64,000 nucleotides of DNA, taken from assembly GCA_037957365.1 (NCBI GenBank), contig JARHVA010002685.1:2085501-2149500 (forward strand), in the 5' to 3' direction. Shown piece after piece: positions 12,361-23,447 of this stretch. This DNA comes from Torreya grandis. Lineage: Eukaryota; Streptophyta; Pinopsida; Cupressales; Taxaceae. The position numbers and the translations under genes are program-made. Below the pieces are notes generated by a model. It worked only from the letters and a program-made list of their open reading frames with translations. It made no database searches and was not told the DNA's origin. Within the stretch, counting starts at the first letter, position 1, and every line of letters starts with the position of its first letter.

Positions 12361-14379
12361 ATCTAGTGATGCAATGAAATGAAGTAATAGAGTAAAATAA
12401 AGAAAAGAGAATGTGTACCTAATCTTACTTGCATGGAGATGAATGTACTAAAAAAGGGTTCAACTAACTTCTTGGATAGGGAAGTGGATGGAGAGTTAGA
12501 TAATGCCTAGAGAAACAAAGAATACCTAAAATGGATGCCCCTATATTGAATATAGAATTGGAATCCATGTAACATAGAGAATGAGGGTAATACTTGCCCC
12601 TTATGCTAAATCTAACAAGAATGAGAAACGATCGAAGGCTCAAAACCAATGTTTGCCCTCTGTCTCACATAGAATCATGTAATATAGAATGTGTGTATAT
12701 AATCTATATGCTATGAAAAAAAAATATATCATGCCCCCACTTTGAATATCTGAACTAGAAATAATAAATGCTTAAAGACTCAAAACCAATATCTATCCTC
12801 TATCCTACACAAACTCGTGTAGTCTAGGTCTAGGTAACACTATGGACCAACCGCTATAGATGATCATATGATCCAACCTGGTAAGAACCTAGGTCAAGCT
12901 AGGAGTAATTTGTAACTTTGGTAAATGTGAAAGAATATAATGGTATGTTTTTCCATTCTAATATGTATAATCCTAGATGATGAAGAGCATGAACATCTAT
13001 GCCATGCCCCCCAAATTTAGTATGTGAGTGATGCATGTGTATAATTTGGTAAAATATACAACCACATGTGATATGACCTATCATTCCATGCCCCATGTGA
13101 AAAAATGGAGATTAAGACACTTTTCTCTATACTAAGCCTATAATCTACTATTTGGTCTTATAACTATGTCATGCTATATGAAGTTATATGTGTGAGACAT
13201 GAAGTAATGTACATACACCCAAATATAGTATTTGAGTCTAAATCTATATCAAATTCACTATGAATCCATATAATCTGAACCACTATATCTGAATAGTCTA
13301 TGTATTTGTAAACTAAAGGTATATCCCTTTGAATGTCTTGAGTAATGTTGAGTGACCCATATAATCTAAATCACTATATATTTTGACTAATCTGAGCTAA
13401 ATGTGATAATGCGACTATTGGATGTGTATGTACCATGGTGTATCATATATGATTGTGGATAGGCATGCTAGGTAAGTGTAAGAATAATAATAATAGAATG
13501 ATGCCCCCTTTTTGGGGATAAGGATGAGATCCTATGATAGAGGAGTTTGAGCCAAAAGTGATGATGAGTGGTGTAATGATAGAAACAAGGTTGGTATAGT
13601 TTGAATTGATTGAGCAATTGTTTGATTGATGATATTGAGCTTTTAGAATTGGAACAAGTTTTTGATTGATGATGATCAAGCTATATGTCCAGGTGTATAG
13701 GAAGTGTAGAGATGTGTGTGCAATAGTAGGCAAAAGATGTATTCAAAGAGCAAGGCTTATGTGATGTCTAAGGAATCATTGTCATGATTCAATGGAGTAA
13801 ATTGGTTTAAAAAATGGAGTTATGAGGTTCTAGTTATGGGAAAAATGGTATTTTATATGAATGAAAAAGTTATTTGATATAGGAAAATTTGAATGATTCT
13901 TGATTCATTTGTGCATTGACTAGTTTGAGATTTGGAGCTATGGAGTGAGAGATATGTTGAAGATATGAGAACCTATCATGACCTAGTTTGAGCAATTAGT
14001 AGCCTAAGTGGAAGTTGAAGATGATGTTAGCCTGGTGAGTAAGGTTAATGCTTGATTTTTGACTATTTAGAAGCCTTTTTTGATGTTTTTGAGCTATGTA
14101 AACTAGCCTAAATTTTTTTTGACTAGTTCCAATGCTCCTATCCTGCATCCAACACTACTATCTAGGCTTCAGTTCTATTGTCCAGGTTGTAGTGCTCCTA
14201 TCTAGCACTATTATATTGTACCCAATGTTTTTGTCCTAAAGGCTAGATTCTTTGAGCTGCTACTTTGTTTAGTTGCTATGGTTTTTTCTTGGATATTGAT
14301 TTGGCATCATGGATTGATATATATGTTGTTTTTTAGGGTGAGGTATAGATGAGGGAGTTCTATAGAGGTCAAGTGATAG
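12361..14379. other. Non-coding inner region of nested element 1
   Basis: No protein similarity on either strand. It contains a degenerate two-copy tandem repeat of about 141 bases (12590-12730 and 12731-12870; shared landmark CTCAAAACCAAT at about 12637 and 12778). The minus-strand open frames near 12464, 12899 and 13443 have no motif. Confidence 0.5.
12590..12870. repeat. Degenerate tandem repeat, ~141 bp x 2
   Basis: The two halves align by eye from TTGCCCCTTATG/ATGCCCCCACTT through CTCAAAACCAAT to the TCATGTA/TCGTGTA region, offset about 141 bases. Confidence 0.55.
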
Positions 14380-16140
14380 ATATATTGAGGCTATTTCCAT
14401 ATCTATTGATGAGAGAGCTGTGATGGATAGTGTAGGGTTGGGTCATGTGTGTGACCTAGGCACTATGTAGTGGGATAAATATCTAATTACCACCTTATGT
14501 AAGAGGTAAAATACATACTCATATACTTTATAGCTTCCTATAGGGGAGATTACTTTGACTCTAGAGAATGCATATCACATTTTACATTTGTTGTTTAGTG
14601 GATGATAGGTGACATTGTAGGATGACATGGGTGTTGATGCTATTAATCATGTATCCTTATATTTTGCTTTTGTACCCTCAAGTATACATTAAAGAGGTAG
14701 TGATAGTGATGTGATGCTATTAGTTATAATATAGTCAATTATTTTGCATTTATAGAAGTGTTTGGCCATGTTGTTGGCTTCATTTATTACTATGGATGGG
14801 AGTCTAGTGTTGATTACATATAGGATACATAGTTTTTTTTGTAGTGTTGAGGTGTATACCACTATGTTCTTATGGGGCAGGACTATGCTTACCCACTTAT
14901 ATAAGGATATTTACAGGTTTACCTAGGAGGAATTTAGTGGTGGTGTGAGTGTAGCTACCTTATTACATTTTTAGGCTTCTGAGTACCTATAGTTGTGCAT
15001 CTGATTAGATTACCTAAGGTAGAGTGGGCACCTCCATAGCTATTCAAGGAGTGTTGGATAAGTACATTGGCTATTCAATCTCCTAGAATAGATCACTATA
15101 AATGAGGTTTAGATAGATTGGTGACTCATGATATCATATGGAGGCCTTATAGAGTATTTCTTGGGTGGGTTGAGGATGGAGTGTAGTTGTGGTACATGAG
15201 GGTCAATTGTTAGTTACATGAATATTGGGTTTGAGTGTATAATTGATTTTAGTATGAGTTTATGACTAGACAATTTAGGGTCCCATAGGATGTGCCCATA
15301 GTAGTATGGGTGTGGGTACAGAGTGCATAAGCACTAATAAGGAGAGGGGCTCATGCAAGACTTACTAAGGTTAAGTTAGCACCAATACCTTTGGATGCAT
15401 GGGACATGACTATAGATATTCCTAATGTAAATGATGTTTGATATACATAGGCATATACCACATGGTAGATGAGCCATCGATGGGCACCATTATATCCTAT
15501 TGATGGAGGGGATGCTCTCAAGTATGAGGATCCTATATTGATCTAGATGATGTGAGGTAAGTAATAATTACCTTTGAATTATGTACAAGTTTGTGATTAT
15601 TTTAGTTTGATTTGAAAGTATATATCTAATGTAGTGTTAAATTTTGGATGTAGTTGGAGTGGAAGGTGTGAAGATGAAGCATAAGATGGGGCAATAAGTG
15701 GAGATGATGGGTTCTAGGAGACCATCATTGATTAAACACTCTGAGAGCTTACACAACATGTACTTGATGATGTGAAGGAGGGTTTGATGGAGAAAGTGAT
15801 AGTTACAACTAGTGGTTATGCTCATTTATTTGATAGAGCTACTATAATGATAGTTGTATATGTTAGAGCTACAAGAAAAAGAAATGAGCTTATGGTTTAG
15901 CTAAATAGGCATTGGATGCCTCCACTTGATTATGGATTTGTGAGTATGAGGATTATGGATGAGTACAAAGAGCTTTAGAGGTGGTATCAAGACTTGTGTG
16001 AAGAGCATGGTCAATTACTGGAGTGAGATAGTTATTGTAAGATGCATTCATGAGTTTGAGCAGGTGTGGGGCCATCAAGTGGTAAAGTGGATTATGGGAC
16101 CAATACTAATGGATAGAGTGGGATTGAGAGTGAGGATATA
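14380..16140 (+). pseudogene. Plant mobile domain (PMD) gene, antisense to its element, decayed
   Basis: Plus-strand frames, joined across stops and frameshifts, resemble the PMD (aminotransferase-like, PF10536) proteins. There is an N-terminal D-ER-AV helix near 14405; LPIGEITLTLENAYHILHL at about 14533-14590; a WGRTMLTHLYKDIYRFT helix near 14875-14930; an ATLLHF block near 14960; a W-Y/R-W turn near 15360-15400; DAWDM-TIDIP-like sequence at 15400-15425; and SHRW-P-YPIDGGDAL-YEDPIL near 15475-15540. A coiled-coil-like tail (DEYKEL-RWYQDLCEEHGQLLE) follows at 15955-16025. Plant MAIN/MAIL1 relatives act in gene silencing, and PMD genes are also carried by MULE and gypsy transposons, often antisense near the 3' LTR. 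That position is seen here. It is a pseudogene. Confidence 0.75.
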
Positions 16141-17744
16141 AAACTCATTAATGATTGACTATATTTTGATATGGTGTATATGTTTTAAAAACTTGTTATA
16201 TATATATATATATATGGATATTGTTTTAATTTCAACTCATGTGTATTTTGCTATGGATTTTGGAATATATTGATATATTAATTTGTAAATGGTTAACTAT
16301 AATTAGTTTATTTGGTTTTGATTTTTATATTGCATATGTTTGTAAGGTGGAATTTTGGGATGTGAATTTATTGTTCATGATATGTTTAAGTGTGATGTTA
16401 GGTTTGATTTGTAATCATTTGTGAGTAAAAAATGTTTTTTTGCATGTTTTGTAATTTATAAATTAATTTGGTAAAGTGAACTAGTTTAAGATTGGTAACA
16501 TGGGATATAGGTAGGATCAAGATTTGGATAATTTGGTTTAGATTGGGGATGGTTGTTTGAAACTAGGAGTGTTATTTGTTAGTAGAAGGGGATGTAAGAG
16601 AGTGTTTTGTGCTCAATTCCTTGAGAGTGGCTCAAGAATGCAAAGGCTGGCTCTTTGGCTCCATCATTTCCCCTTGAAGTGAAGTTATAAACTAATGTGT
16701 GTCATATATCTAGATAAACCCTAATGGCCAACTAAACCAATGCCCATACTACTCATGTTGTGTAGAAACATACATTGTATTTGATATTGTATACTATGTA
16801 ATAACTATAGTTGTGCATGGAGACTTTGCCAAATGTAACCTTACTAGATGTCCAACTGAAGCTATTTGTTGTGAAGAAGGCTCATTTATCCATAATCATA
16901 GTGGATTTTTGCGTGAAATAGTACCATATGATCTCTATTATGATGTATATGACTAATCAATAAATCAAGATGGAGTTGAAACATGTGATGAGGGCTCATT
17001 GAATATTAATTATAATGGGTTTCTATGTGAGATAGGAACCTAAAAATCCATCTATAGTGAATATATCTCTAGAACAAGACTCTATGATGTGGTTTCATTT
17101 AATCTTAACTATAATGTGTTCCTACGTGAGGTAGGACTCTAAAATTTTGGTCATAGTGAATATTTCTCTAGAGAGGTACTCTACTATGGTGCATGTGACT
17201 ATGTTGGATATGAATATAAACTACATTATGTATTCCTCAAAATAAACTACCATATTTAAGATTCTCTCGCTATAATGTTTTCCAAAACTTTTGAATATGT
17301 GGAACAAGAGATATCCTATGAGGCTCTATCCTAGAACCCACATTACTCTCATGATGAGTGATTGATGATTCCTATAAAGGAATGTCATGGGATGAATCAA
17401 TAATGGGTGAATGAGGTCTATGGCTACATAATGGAGGATATCTTGGTGCCCCTTATGTGAATGATGTGATGCCATTATCAACAAAACTATTAGTGCAATC
17501 TCTAAGTCCATAACAATCATTATCTCTATGTTTACAAATATGATGATAGTTACAAAATGATTGATGTGGCTGTCTATGTAAGATATGTAGATCTCATCAA
17601 TGAGTATACATTAATATGATTAACCTATTATCTAGTAGTGTTTATAATATAACACATGGGATATCTTGATTTGAATCAAACTATAGTGGTGCCTTGTTGT
17701 TATTCTCTATAGTACATACTATAGGTTATGCTATAGAGACTGGC
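16141..17744. other. Non-coding region of nested element 1 between PMD and gag
   Basis: This is where pol would be expected, but no RT, integrase or RNase H motif was found on the minus strand. It holds a short TA run at 16198-16214, a G/A-rich stretch at 16490-16640, and a degenerate tandem array at 16860-17290. Confidence 0.55.
16860..17290. repeat. Degenerate tandem repeat, ~100 bp x 4
   Basis: The phrase GGCTCATT or GGTTTCATT followed about 15 bases later by ATAATG-G-TTYCTAYGTGAGRTAG recurs. Starts are at about 16879, 16993, 17091 and 17188, so units are 97-114 bases. Confidence 0.65.
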
Positions 17745-19724
17745 TCTATATTCTTAACTAGTTGCTTTTTTGGTTGAGGTCTCCTATCTTGTTTAGGACA
17801 TGGTGGATGTTGTCTTCTAGGATATATTGATGTAGGTGCTACATTGAAATATAGAGTAATATGATCAATTGAATCTACCTCAATCAATCCCAGTTTATTT
17901 TCTAAGGCTAATATTGTATAACATAAGTGCCTAAAATAGGACTCTCTCTAATATAATAGATGCTTAAGGAAAGATTAACAAAGCCATTTAATAAATATGT
18001 GTTGAATCTCTAAATCTACTAATTTATAGATCAATCTTAACATGTACATCTTAAATTGTAAGATATAATCGTTAACTGGCTTTAAAGTATTATGATGCAA
18101 TGTGACAAGTTTCTCTTATGTAACATGAGGGCCCATGTTTGTTATGTAATGTCTGATAAATGCCTCCTCTAAGTATTCATATGTGTGCAAAGAGCCAACA
18201 GGGAGTAGATGAAAGAACCAATTATGTGCTTTTCCCACTAATATCTACTGGAACAATTTTAGTATAATCAAAGGACTCGCATGATATGGTAAAGCCTTCT
18301 AAAAATCTTGAAGGTGTATGAATGGATCTACGGTTCGATCAAAGTGAGGCAATGATGGTATCTATAAATTTTTAGGAAATGAAGCTTTTAGAAATTTTTT
18401 TGAAAGAGGGTTACCATGTATATCATTTTCATCCATCCAAGACTTATAATCCTTATTTTCCAAGGTAAGGAGTTGTGTTTGGTGTTGTAATTCACCAATT
18501 GCATGCATCAAAAAAATAATCTCCTAGGATGGTATGTTAGCATCTTTTAGTGGTTTATTTAATCATTAATATTGGCCATGTGAATGCTAAATTTAAAAAT
18601 TGGATCATAAATAGGGGGTGTTCTTACTTTAACCTTGGGATTAATGGTAACTTGGACCTTACTAGAGGGATGTGGGCTACATTTCTCTTTAGGTGAAGAC
18701 TGAGAGCAGGGTTCTACTGTAGTAGGTGGTGGATTGGGAGATTCTTTGGTATCTTTATGTTTTATTGAATTAAATTATAATTGATTATAATATGTGATGT
18801 TATCATTAACATGTGATTTATTTTAAATAGAATCATGCATATAAGTAAAAACAATATTTAGTAGTGTAATATGTTTGAGAATAATAGTGAGAGAAGAGTT
18901 AGAAACATGAGATACATTGTATTCTTCACTATGTGTATAATAATAATCATTGTTCCATGCTTTATCATAATTTAAATATTGTTCATAGTCACTCTCATTT
19001 TCACATTAATTTTCATGTTAACTATCATACTCATTATCACTTCCATTGTCACTAGGGAGAGGTGTAAGAGAAGCATTTAATTCTTTTCTAATATGCAATA
19101 AATTATCATGTGAACTTGGAATATTATGTGCATATATGTTATCTATGGATAGAATGTATGCATTATTGGAATTTTCAATATGAGAAATAAGAGCAAGAGA
19201 GTTATCATTTAGACATTCTTTTGATAAAGCAGACTTGAGAGCATGAGATGCATTATTTAAACTATGCATTGGTAATTTGATTTTATTGTGTTTATATTGT
19301 TGTATTTTAAACATAGAAGTATCAAAAGAGAGAGAAATATTAGGTTCACATAGAATAAAATTATCACCAATAAGAGGTTCACTTGGAAGTTCATAAATAA
19401 TTTGTTCATTTTGTGCATTGTGCATAGGAGAAAGAGGTGAAAGTAACTTTCCCATTTATCAAAATTATTTTCTTTATAAGAAGGAATAAAAGAGATAGGC
19501 TTGAGAAAAGAAGATGCATCTAATTTTTATTCATTATGACTTTCACATGTATCATCATATTCCTCATTACAATAATATTAATCATCTTCATTGTAAATAA
19601 AATCATTTTCCACATTTTTAGCTAATGTGCAATTTTGCAATTTTGTCCAATCATTGTCATAATTATGAGAAAAATATAGAAATTGATCTATGGGATGAGA
19701 GGGAAGGAGTGCCTTAGTGGCCAT
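17745..19724 (-). pseudogene. Gag of nested element 1 (decayed)
   Basis: An ATG at 19724 (minus) opens MATKALLPSHPIDQFLYF. The frame shifts near 19455 into the longest open frame of the window (19018-19455, 145 codons). That frame is an asparagine/serine-rich N-terminal region with no domain I know. Further on, a proline-rich piece (about 18720-18640) leads to a Retrotrans_gag domain at about 18290-17870. It includes KALPYHASPLIILKLFQ, then KAHNWFFHL-PVGSLHTYEYLEEAFIRHY, and ALENKL near 17905, with a basic tail PKQDRRPQPKKQ. Gag forms the particle. No zinc knuckle was found after it. Stops are mainly TAG/TGA at former CAG/TGG codons. Confidence 0.82.
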
Positions 19725-20344
19725 TTTATTTTTTTCACCAAAAAGAATATGAAAAATTAATATTAAGTAAATAAATGAATAATAACTACTAACATAGAGA
19801 TTTTGAAAATATTTTTGATACTATAAATAATTTTGAAAAATTCCAAAATATTTTCCTAAATTTTTTGAAGGAGGTAGGATTAGTGTTTGACGACCTAGTT
19901 TGAAAATCCAAGGTTTTTGTTTAGGGGTTTAGTTTTTTTTTAAAATTATGTCAATAATTTAAATTCTTAAAATACTTTTGAATAGGATAAATGCACCAAA
20001 ATTTATACAAAAATTAGAAATTAGAAATTTATTTTTTTCATAAAATAACTAATAATATTGACATTTTGAAAATATTTTTGGCACTCTAAACAGTTTACAA
20101 AAATTTCAAAATATTTTTCTGAAAATTGAAAAGGAGGAAGGCTTGAGGTTTGAGGACCTAGTTTAGGAATCTAGGGTTTTGGGTTAGGGTTTTATAATTT
20201 TTAAAAATTATGGAAATAATTTAAATTATAAAAATAATTTTGAATAGGATGAATGTACAAAAATTTATACAAAAATTATAAATTTTAAATTAAATTTATG
20301 CATAAAATTTGAAGGAAAAACCCTAAATGTACATAAGGTTTTAG
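19725..20344 (-). other. Untranslated leader of nested element 1
   Basis: Lies between the primer site and the gag ATG. It contains a degenerate direct repeat: 19790-19935 matches 20045-20190, sharing TTTTTGAAAATATTTTTG- and GGAGG-AGG-TT-phrases at an offset of about 255 bases. No coding content. Confidence 0.65.
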
Positions 20345-20372
20345 ATTTGTTCGAAGTAAGTCAGGTTCACCA
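20345..20372 (-). other. Primer-binding site of nested element 1, with tRNA-arm-like extension
   Basis: The minus strand starts TGGTGAACCTGACTTAC three bases inside the 5' LTR, the right place for a primer site. Read on the plus strand, the 28 bases have the exact layout of a tRNA 3' end: a 5-base stem (20345-20349), a 7-base loop TTCGAAG matching the T-loop consensus, a 5-base stem partner, a 7-base acceptor strand CAGGTTC, discriminator A, then CCA at 20370-20372. I cannot name the tRNA. Confidence 0.6.
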
Positions 20373-20375
20373 AAT

Positions 20376-21594
20376 ATTTTATTATTTTTGGGAAAACTAG
20401 GGTCTAGTTCCTAAACAATAAAGGGTATATAATAAATGGAAATACAAATAAAATATATATTTTTATCAAAATAAATTGCATCCATCACATAGGGAGAGAA
20501 ATAAACATATCTAGAAAAATAGACTAAAATGGATGATTTAGAGGTTGAAATTTATTGTATAGGACTGGGATAGTATAAAAAATCTAGATTTGACCTTAAT
20601 TTTGTGAAAGGATAGGACCACTATAATAAGACACCCTAGTGTTAATTGCTATAGTCATTTTCTACCACTATTATCCTAAAGGTTTGAGATTTTTGGGTTT
20701 TGTCCATTGTCTTAGTGTAAACTTGTGTATGAAATTTTAAAGGCCAAATGTCAATAGATATTACTATATCTCCATTTAAATATCCAAACCCTATGTATAT
20801 ATACACACAAAAAATAACAAATACATAAAAATTATAAGGGAAAAAATTGGGTTAGGGGAAGTATGATCACATAATCTACACCCCTACTATGTTGATCACT
20901 GCCTACATTAACCCTCAATGCTAGGGTCTTAGATCAAATGTAATTCTCCTTTAGGGAAAATTAATAATCAATGTACATGATAAATTCAAGAATGAACTTT
21001 TTCCTAGTCCCTTCTTTGATCAAGAATGCAAGTCTATGTGCGATATAGAGTGTTGAGCTATACTATTAACTTATTTTTATTATGTAATGTGCTAAAGTAG
21101 TGTTTCATATATAAAATGCCTTATGTAGTAATTTATATAAGAAACTATTTGTTTTGAATTTGGGAACTTTATTTTCATTTGGTTGACATTGGAAAAATTA
21201 AAGATGAATCTAAGAAAGGGGTTAGGACTCATTAAGTGAGGGAAACTAACCATTGAAGCTCAAAATGACCTTGGATAGGAGCACTAAAAATGGACACCCA
21301 AGGGTCTCACATTATATTCCAATCCCAATGCTCCTATCATATATTCTTGAGACATAGGGGGATGGAATAAACATGTGAAATATGACTTGGTTGCGGTGGA
21401 ATGAGATTTCATAAGTCTACGCATGACTGGTAATAAGCAAAAAGGTGACTCAAGCATGAAACAAGACCAAGATGAATAAAATGAAATAAATGGCTAAATT
21501 TGAACAAGGCTCATATTATATACTGATATTCTTCTATGAAAGGTCCATGAAAAGACATGATATGTGTGGTTTCTTGACCAATTTAGGGTGTATA
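20376..21594 (-). repeat. 5' LTR of nested element 1
   Basis: Pairs with 11105-12344 from ATTTTATTATTTTTGGG at its left edge to TTTAGGGTGTATA at its right edge. The left copy ends GTGTATA before its purine tract. Confidence 0.9.
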
Positions 21595-21602
21595 TGGAGA
21601 CC
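21595..21602. repeat. Target-site duplication, right copy (nested element 1)
   Basis: TGGAGACC, identical to 11097-11104. The copia LTR sequence resumes in register here. Confidence 0.8.
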
Positions 21603-23447
21603 TAATTACATTAGGTTTATCCTCTTAATGCCAAAACTTGATCCTCTTATGCTCAAATTTCTTTATCCAAGAATTTAAAAAAATTAAAACACTTTTTAAA
21701 TTACCTATATTTACCTCCTCCATGATTGGTTAGACTTATACCCTTTTCTCATATCATGAAAGCTCTTTCAAGACAAACTATCTTATTAGGCCTATGTACC
21801 TCAAAAGTTTATCTTACAAAAATGAAGCTTAAACACCCTTAAGAATTGAAATATAACAAAAAAAACATTTATATAGATTATCCATGACCTCAATTTCAGC
21901 ACCAAATTCTTGGAACACTTTCACTCAGGAGGTAAAGGCTTAAAAACATCTTTACAACTCAATCACTCAGAACTACCAATTTACCCTAAAGACTAGTCAT
22001 GGTGACTTAGAGCTCTAACACCTGTGTATATACTTTCCATGACTCTTAATGAATGTATATGGTCATATTATATCTACATACCATACTCATATAGAAATAT
22101 ATTATGGTATAATGTAAAATATTGGTCTTATAAACTAATTTCTTGACCTTATATCACACAGTCTTATATGAATCAAATAGGTCAGAGCAACTTTATTGCC
22201 ATATTTATTGACTTCCAAAAATTATTACAATAATTAACATGACTTAAAATTTATAAATAAACTCTTCATTTACTTTTATTCATCAATATGACATACATGT
22301 ACCCTCAAATCCATCTTCTCATCTATGCCTAGGCTTTTCACTATTCACACCATTAGGTCTGTCTACGACTGGCTAACTTGGATTACCAACATAGCACACT
22401 TTAAGGCTAAAACCTTTATATAAATCATAATTTAAATGTATTATGAGTCTATATATTCTTCTTCTTCCATTGATTTACATTTCTTGAAAAAGGTAACTTT
22501 TCATAGCTATAATAACTTCTTGACAAATCATCTTATATCTGTGCATTTTCTCTCTCATCTGACTAACCACCACCATTTGAAGGTACATGGAAGATTTGAA
22601 TACATGATATAATATATTTATATTAATTTGAATCAATTATAATATTATTTTAATAATATCTTTCACATTGGATTCTTATTAGGGTTTTAGGGAGGTTTAA
22701 CACAAGTTTTGGTGTTAATGATTATTCATAAAAGACTTACCTTGAGATATTATATATGTCCCTTACCCATCTCTCCTTAATATATAAAGTTCCCATGTAG
22801 AGGTTACACATGCCAAAGGACATCTGAAAGTGCTTCTCGGGTCTTGAGACCTCATTTTATGAATTTGAGAAGGCCTAAAATAGTATGTCATTGAATTTTA
22901 TTCAAACCATGACCTCAAACTTTGTGAACATTCCTAAAAAAACTTATAAAACATTTATGAATGCTCACATATGAATACTTACCTTAAAATCTGATCTCCA
23001 TATCTCATTAAGACATGTAGTGTCTAAGAGAGGTCTAGGTAAGGACCAAGACTGAAGGTCCTACCTCTATAGGCTCACCTTGAAACTCTCATTAATGCTT
23101 AAATGCCTCTCATACATGCTCAAAAAATTCCATATAGCATTAATATGATTATGTTCATCCATTTTAATTCACATACCACTTCATGTCATGACTAGTCTCA
23201 TGACAAGGTTTCCTATGTATGTTATCATCAATGACCTATTCCTTCATACAAACATAATACATTAGTTGCCTTAAAATTCTCTTTTAGTTTCCTTACAATT
23301 ATCTCTTTATCTTTATCTCATGTTATCATTCTCTCAAGACAACACTCTCCTATGCATATTGTCACATCATACACTTCCATACTAGGCTTAGTCACATTTG
23401 ACATCATCCTTCACAAGGTTCACTTTTGACATCAATAATAATGCTCA
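21603..23447 (-). repeat. 5' LTR of the copia element, outer part
   Basis: Continues the copia LTR from the point lost at 11104, matching 3150-5015. It ends ATGCTCA at 23447, that is TGAGCAT on the minus strand, like the other LTR. Confidence 0.93.

Larger units (their letters stand above)
11105..21594 (-). mobile_element. Nested LTR element 1: gag-bearing, pol not found, antisense PMD
   Basis: Two ~1.2 kb LTRs (11105-12344 and 20376-21594) enclose about 8 kb and sit between copies of TGGAGACC inside the copia 5' LTR. Minus orientation is shown by three points: gag reads on the minus strand from 19724, a TGG primer-site start lies 3 bases inside the right LTR, and a purine tract (minus AAAAGGGGGTA) abuts the left LTR. 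Between gag and the 3' LTR there is no RT, integrase or RNase H that I can see, only a plant mobile domain gene in the opposite orientation. The element therefore looks non-autonomous, or pol was lost. Confidence 0.88.
2478..23447 (-). mobile_element. Ty1/copia LTR retrotransposon, decayed, split by a nested insertion
   Basis: Two copies of a ~2.5 kb sequence flank a minus-strand gag-pol: 2478-5015, and 10451-11104 continued at 21603-23447. Reading on the minus strand the order is 5' LTR, primer site near 10440, gag, protease, integrase, RT, RNase H, purine tract at 5016, 3' LTR. Integrase before RT is the Ty1/copia order. Without the nested 10.5 kb insert the element is about 10.5 kb. LTR ends read TG (minus, at 5015 and 23447) and TGTCA at 10451. 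Two LTR samples compared by hand (105 and 91 columns) gave 13 and 12 mismatches. A clear target-site duplication was not found. Every coding domain carries stops or frameshifts, so it is inactive. Confidence 0.93.
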
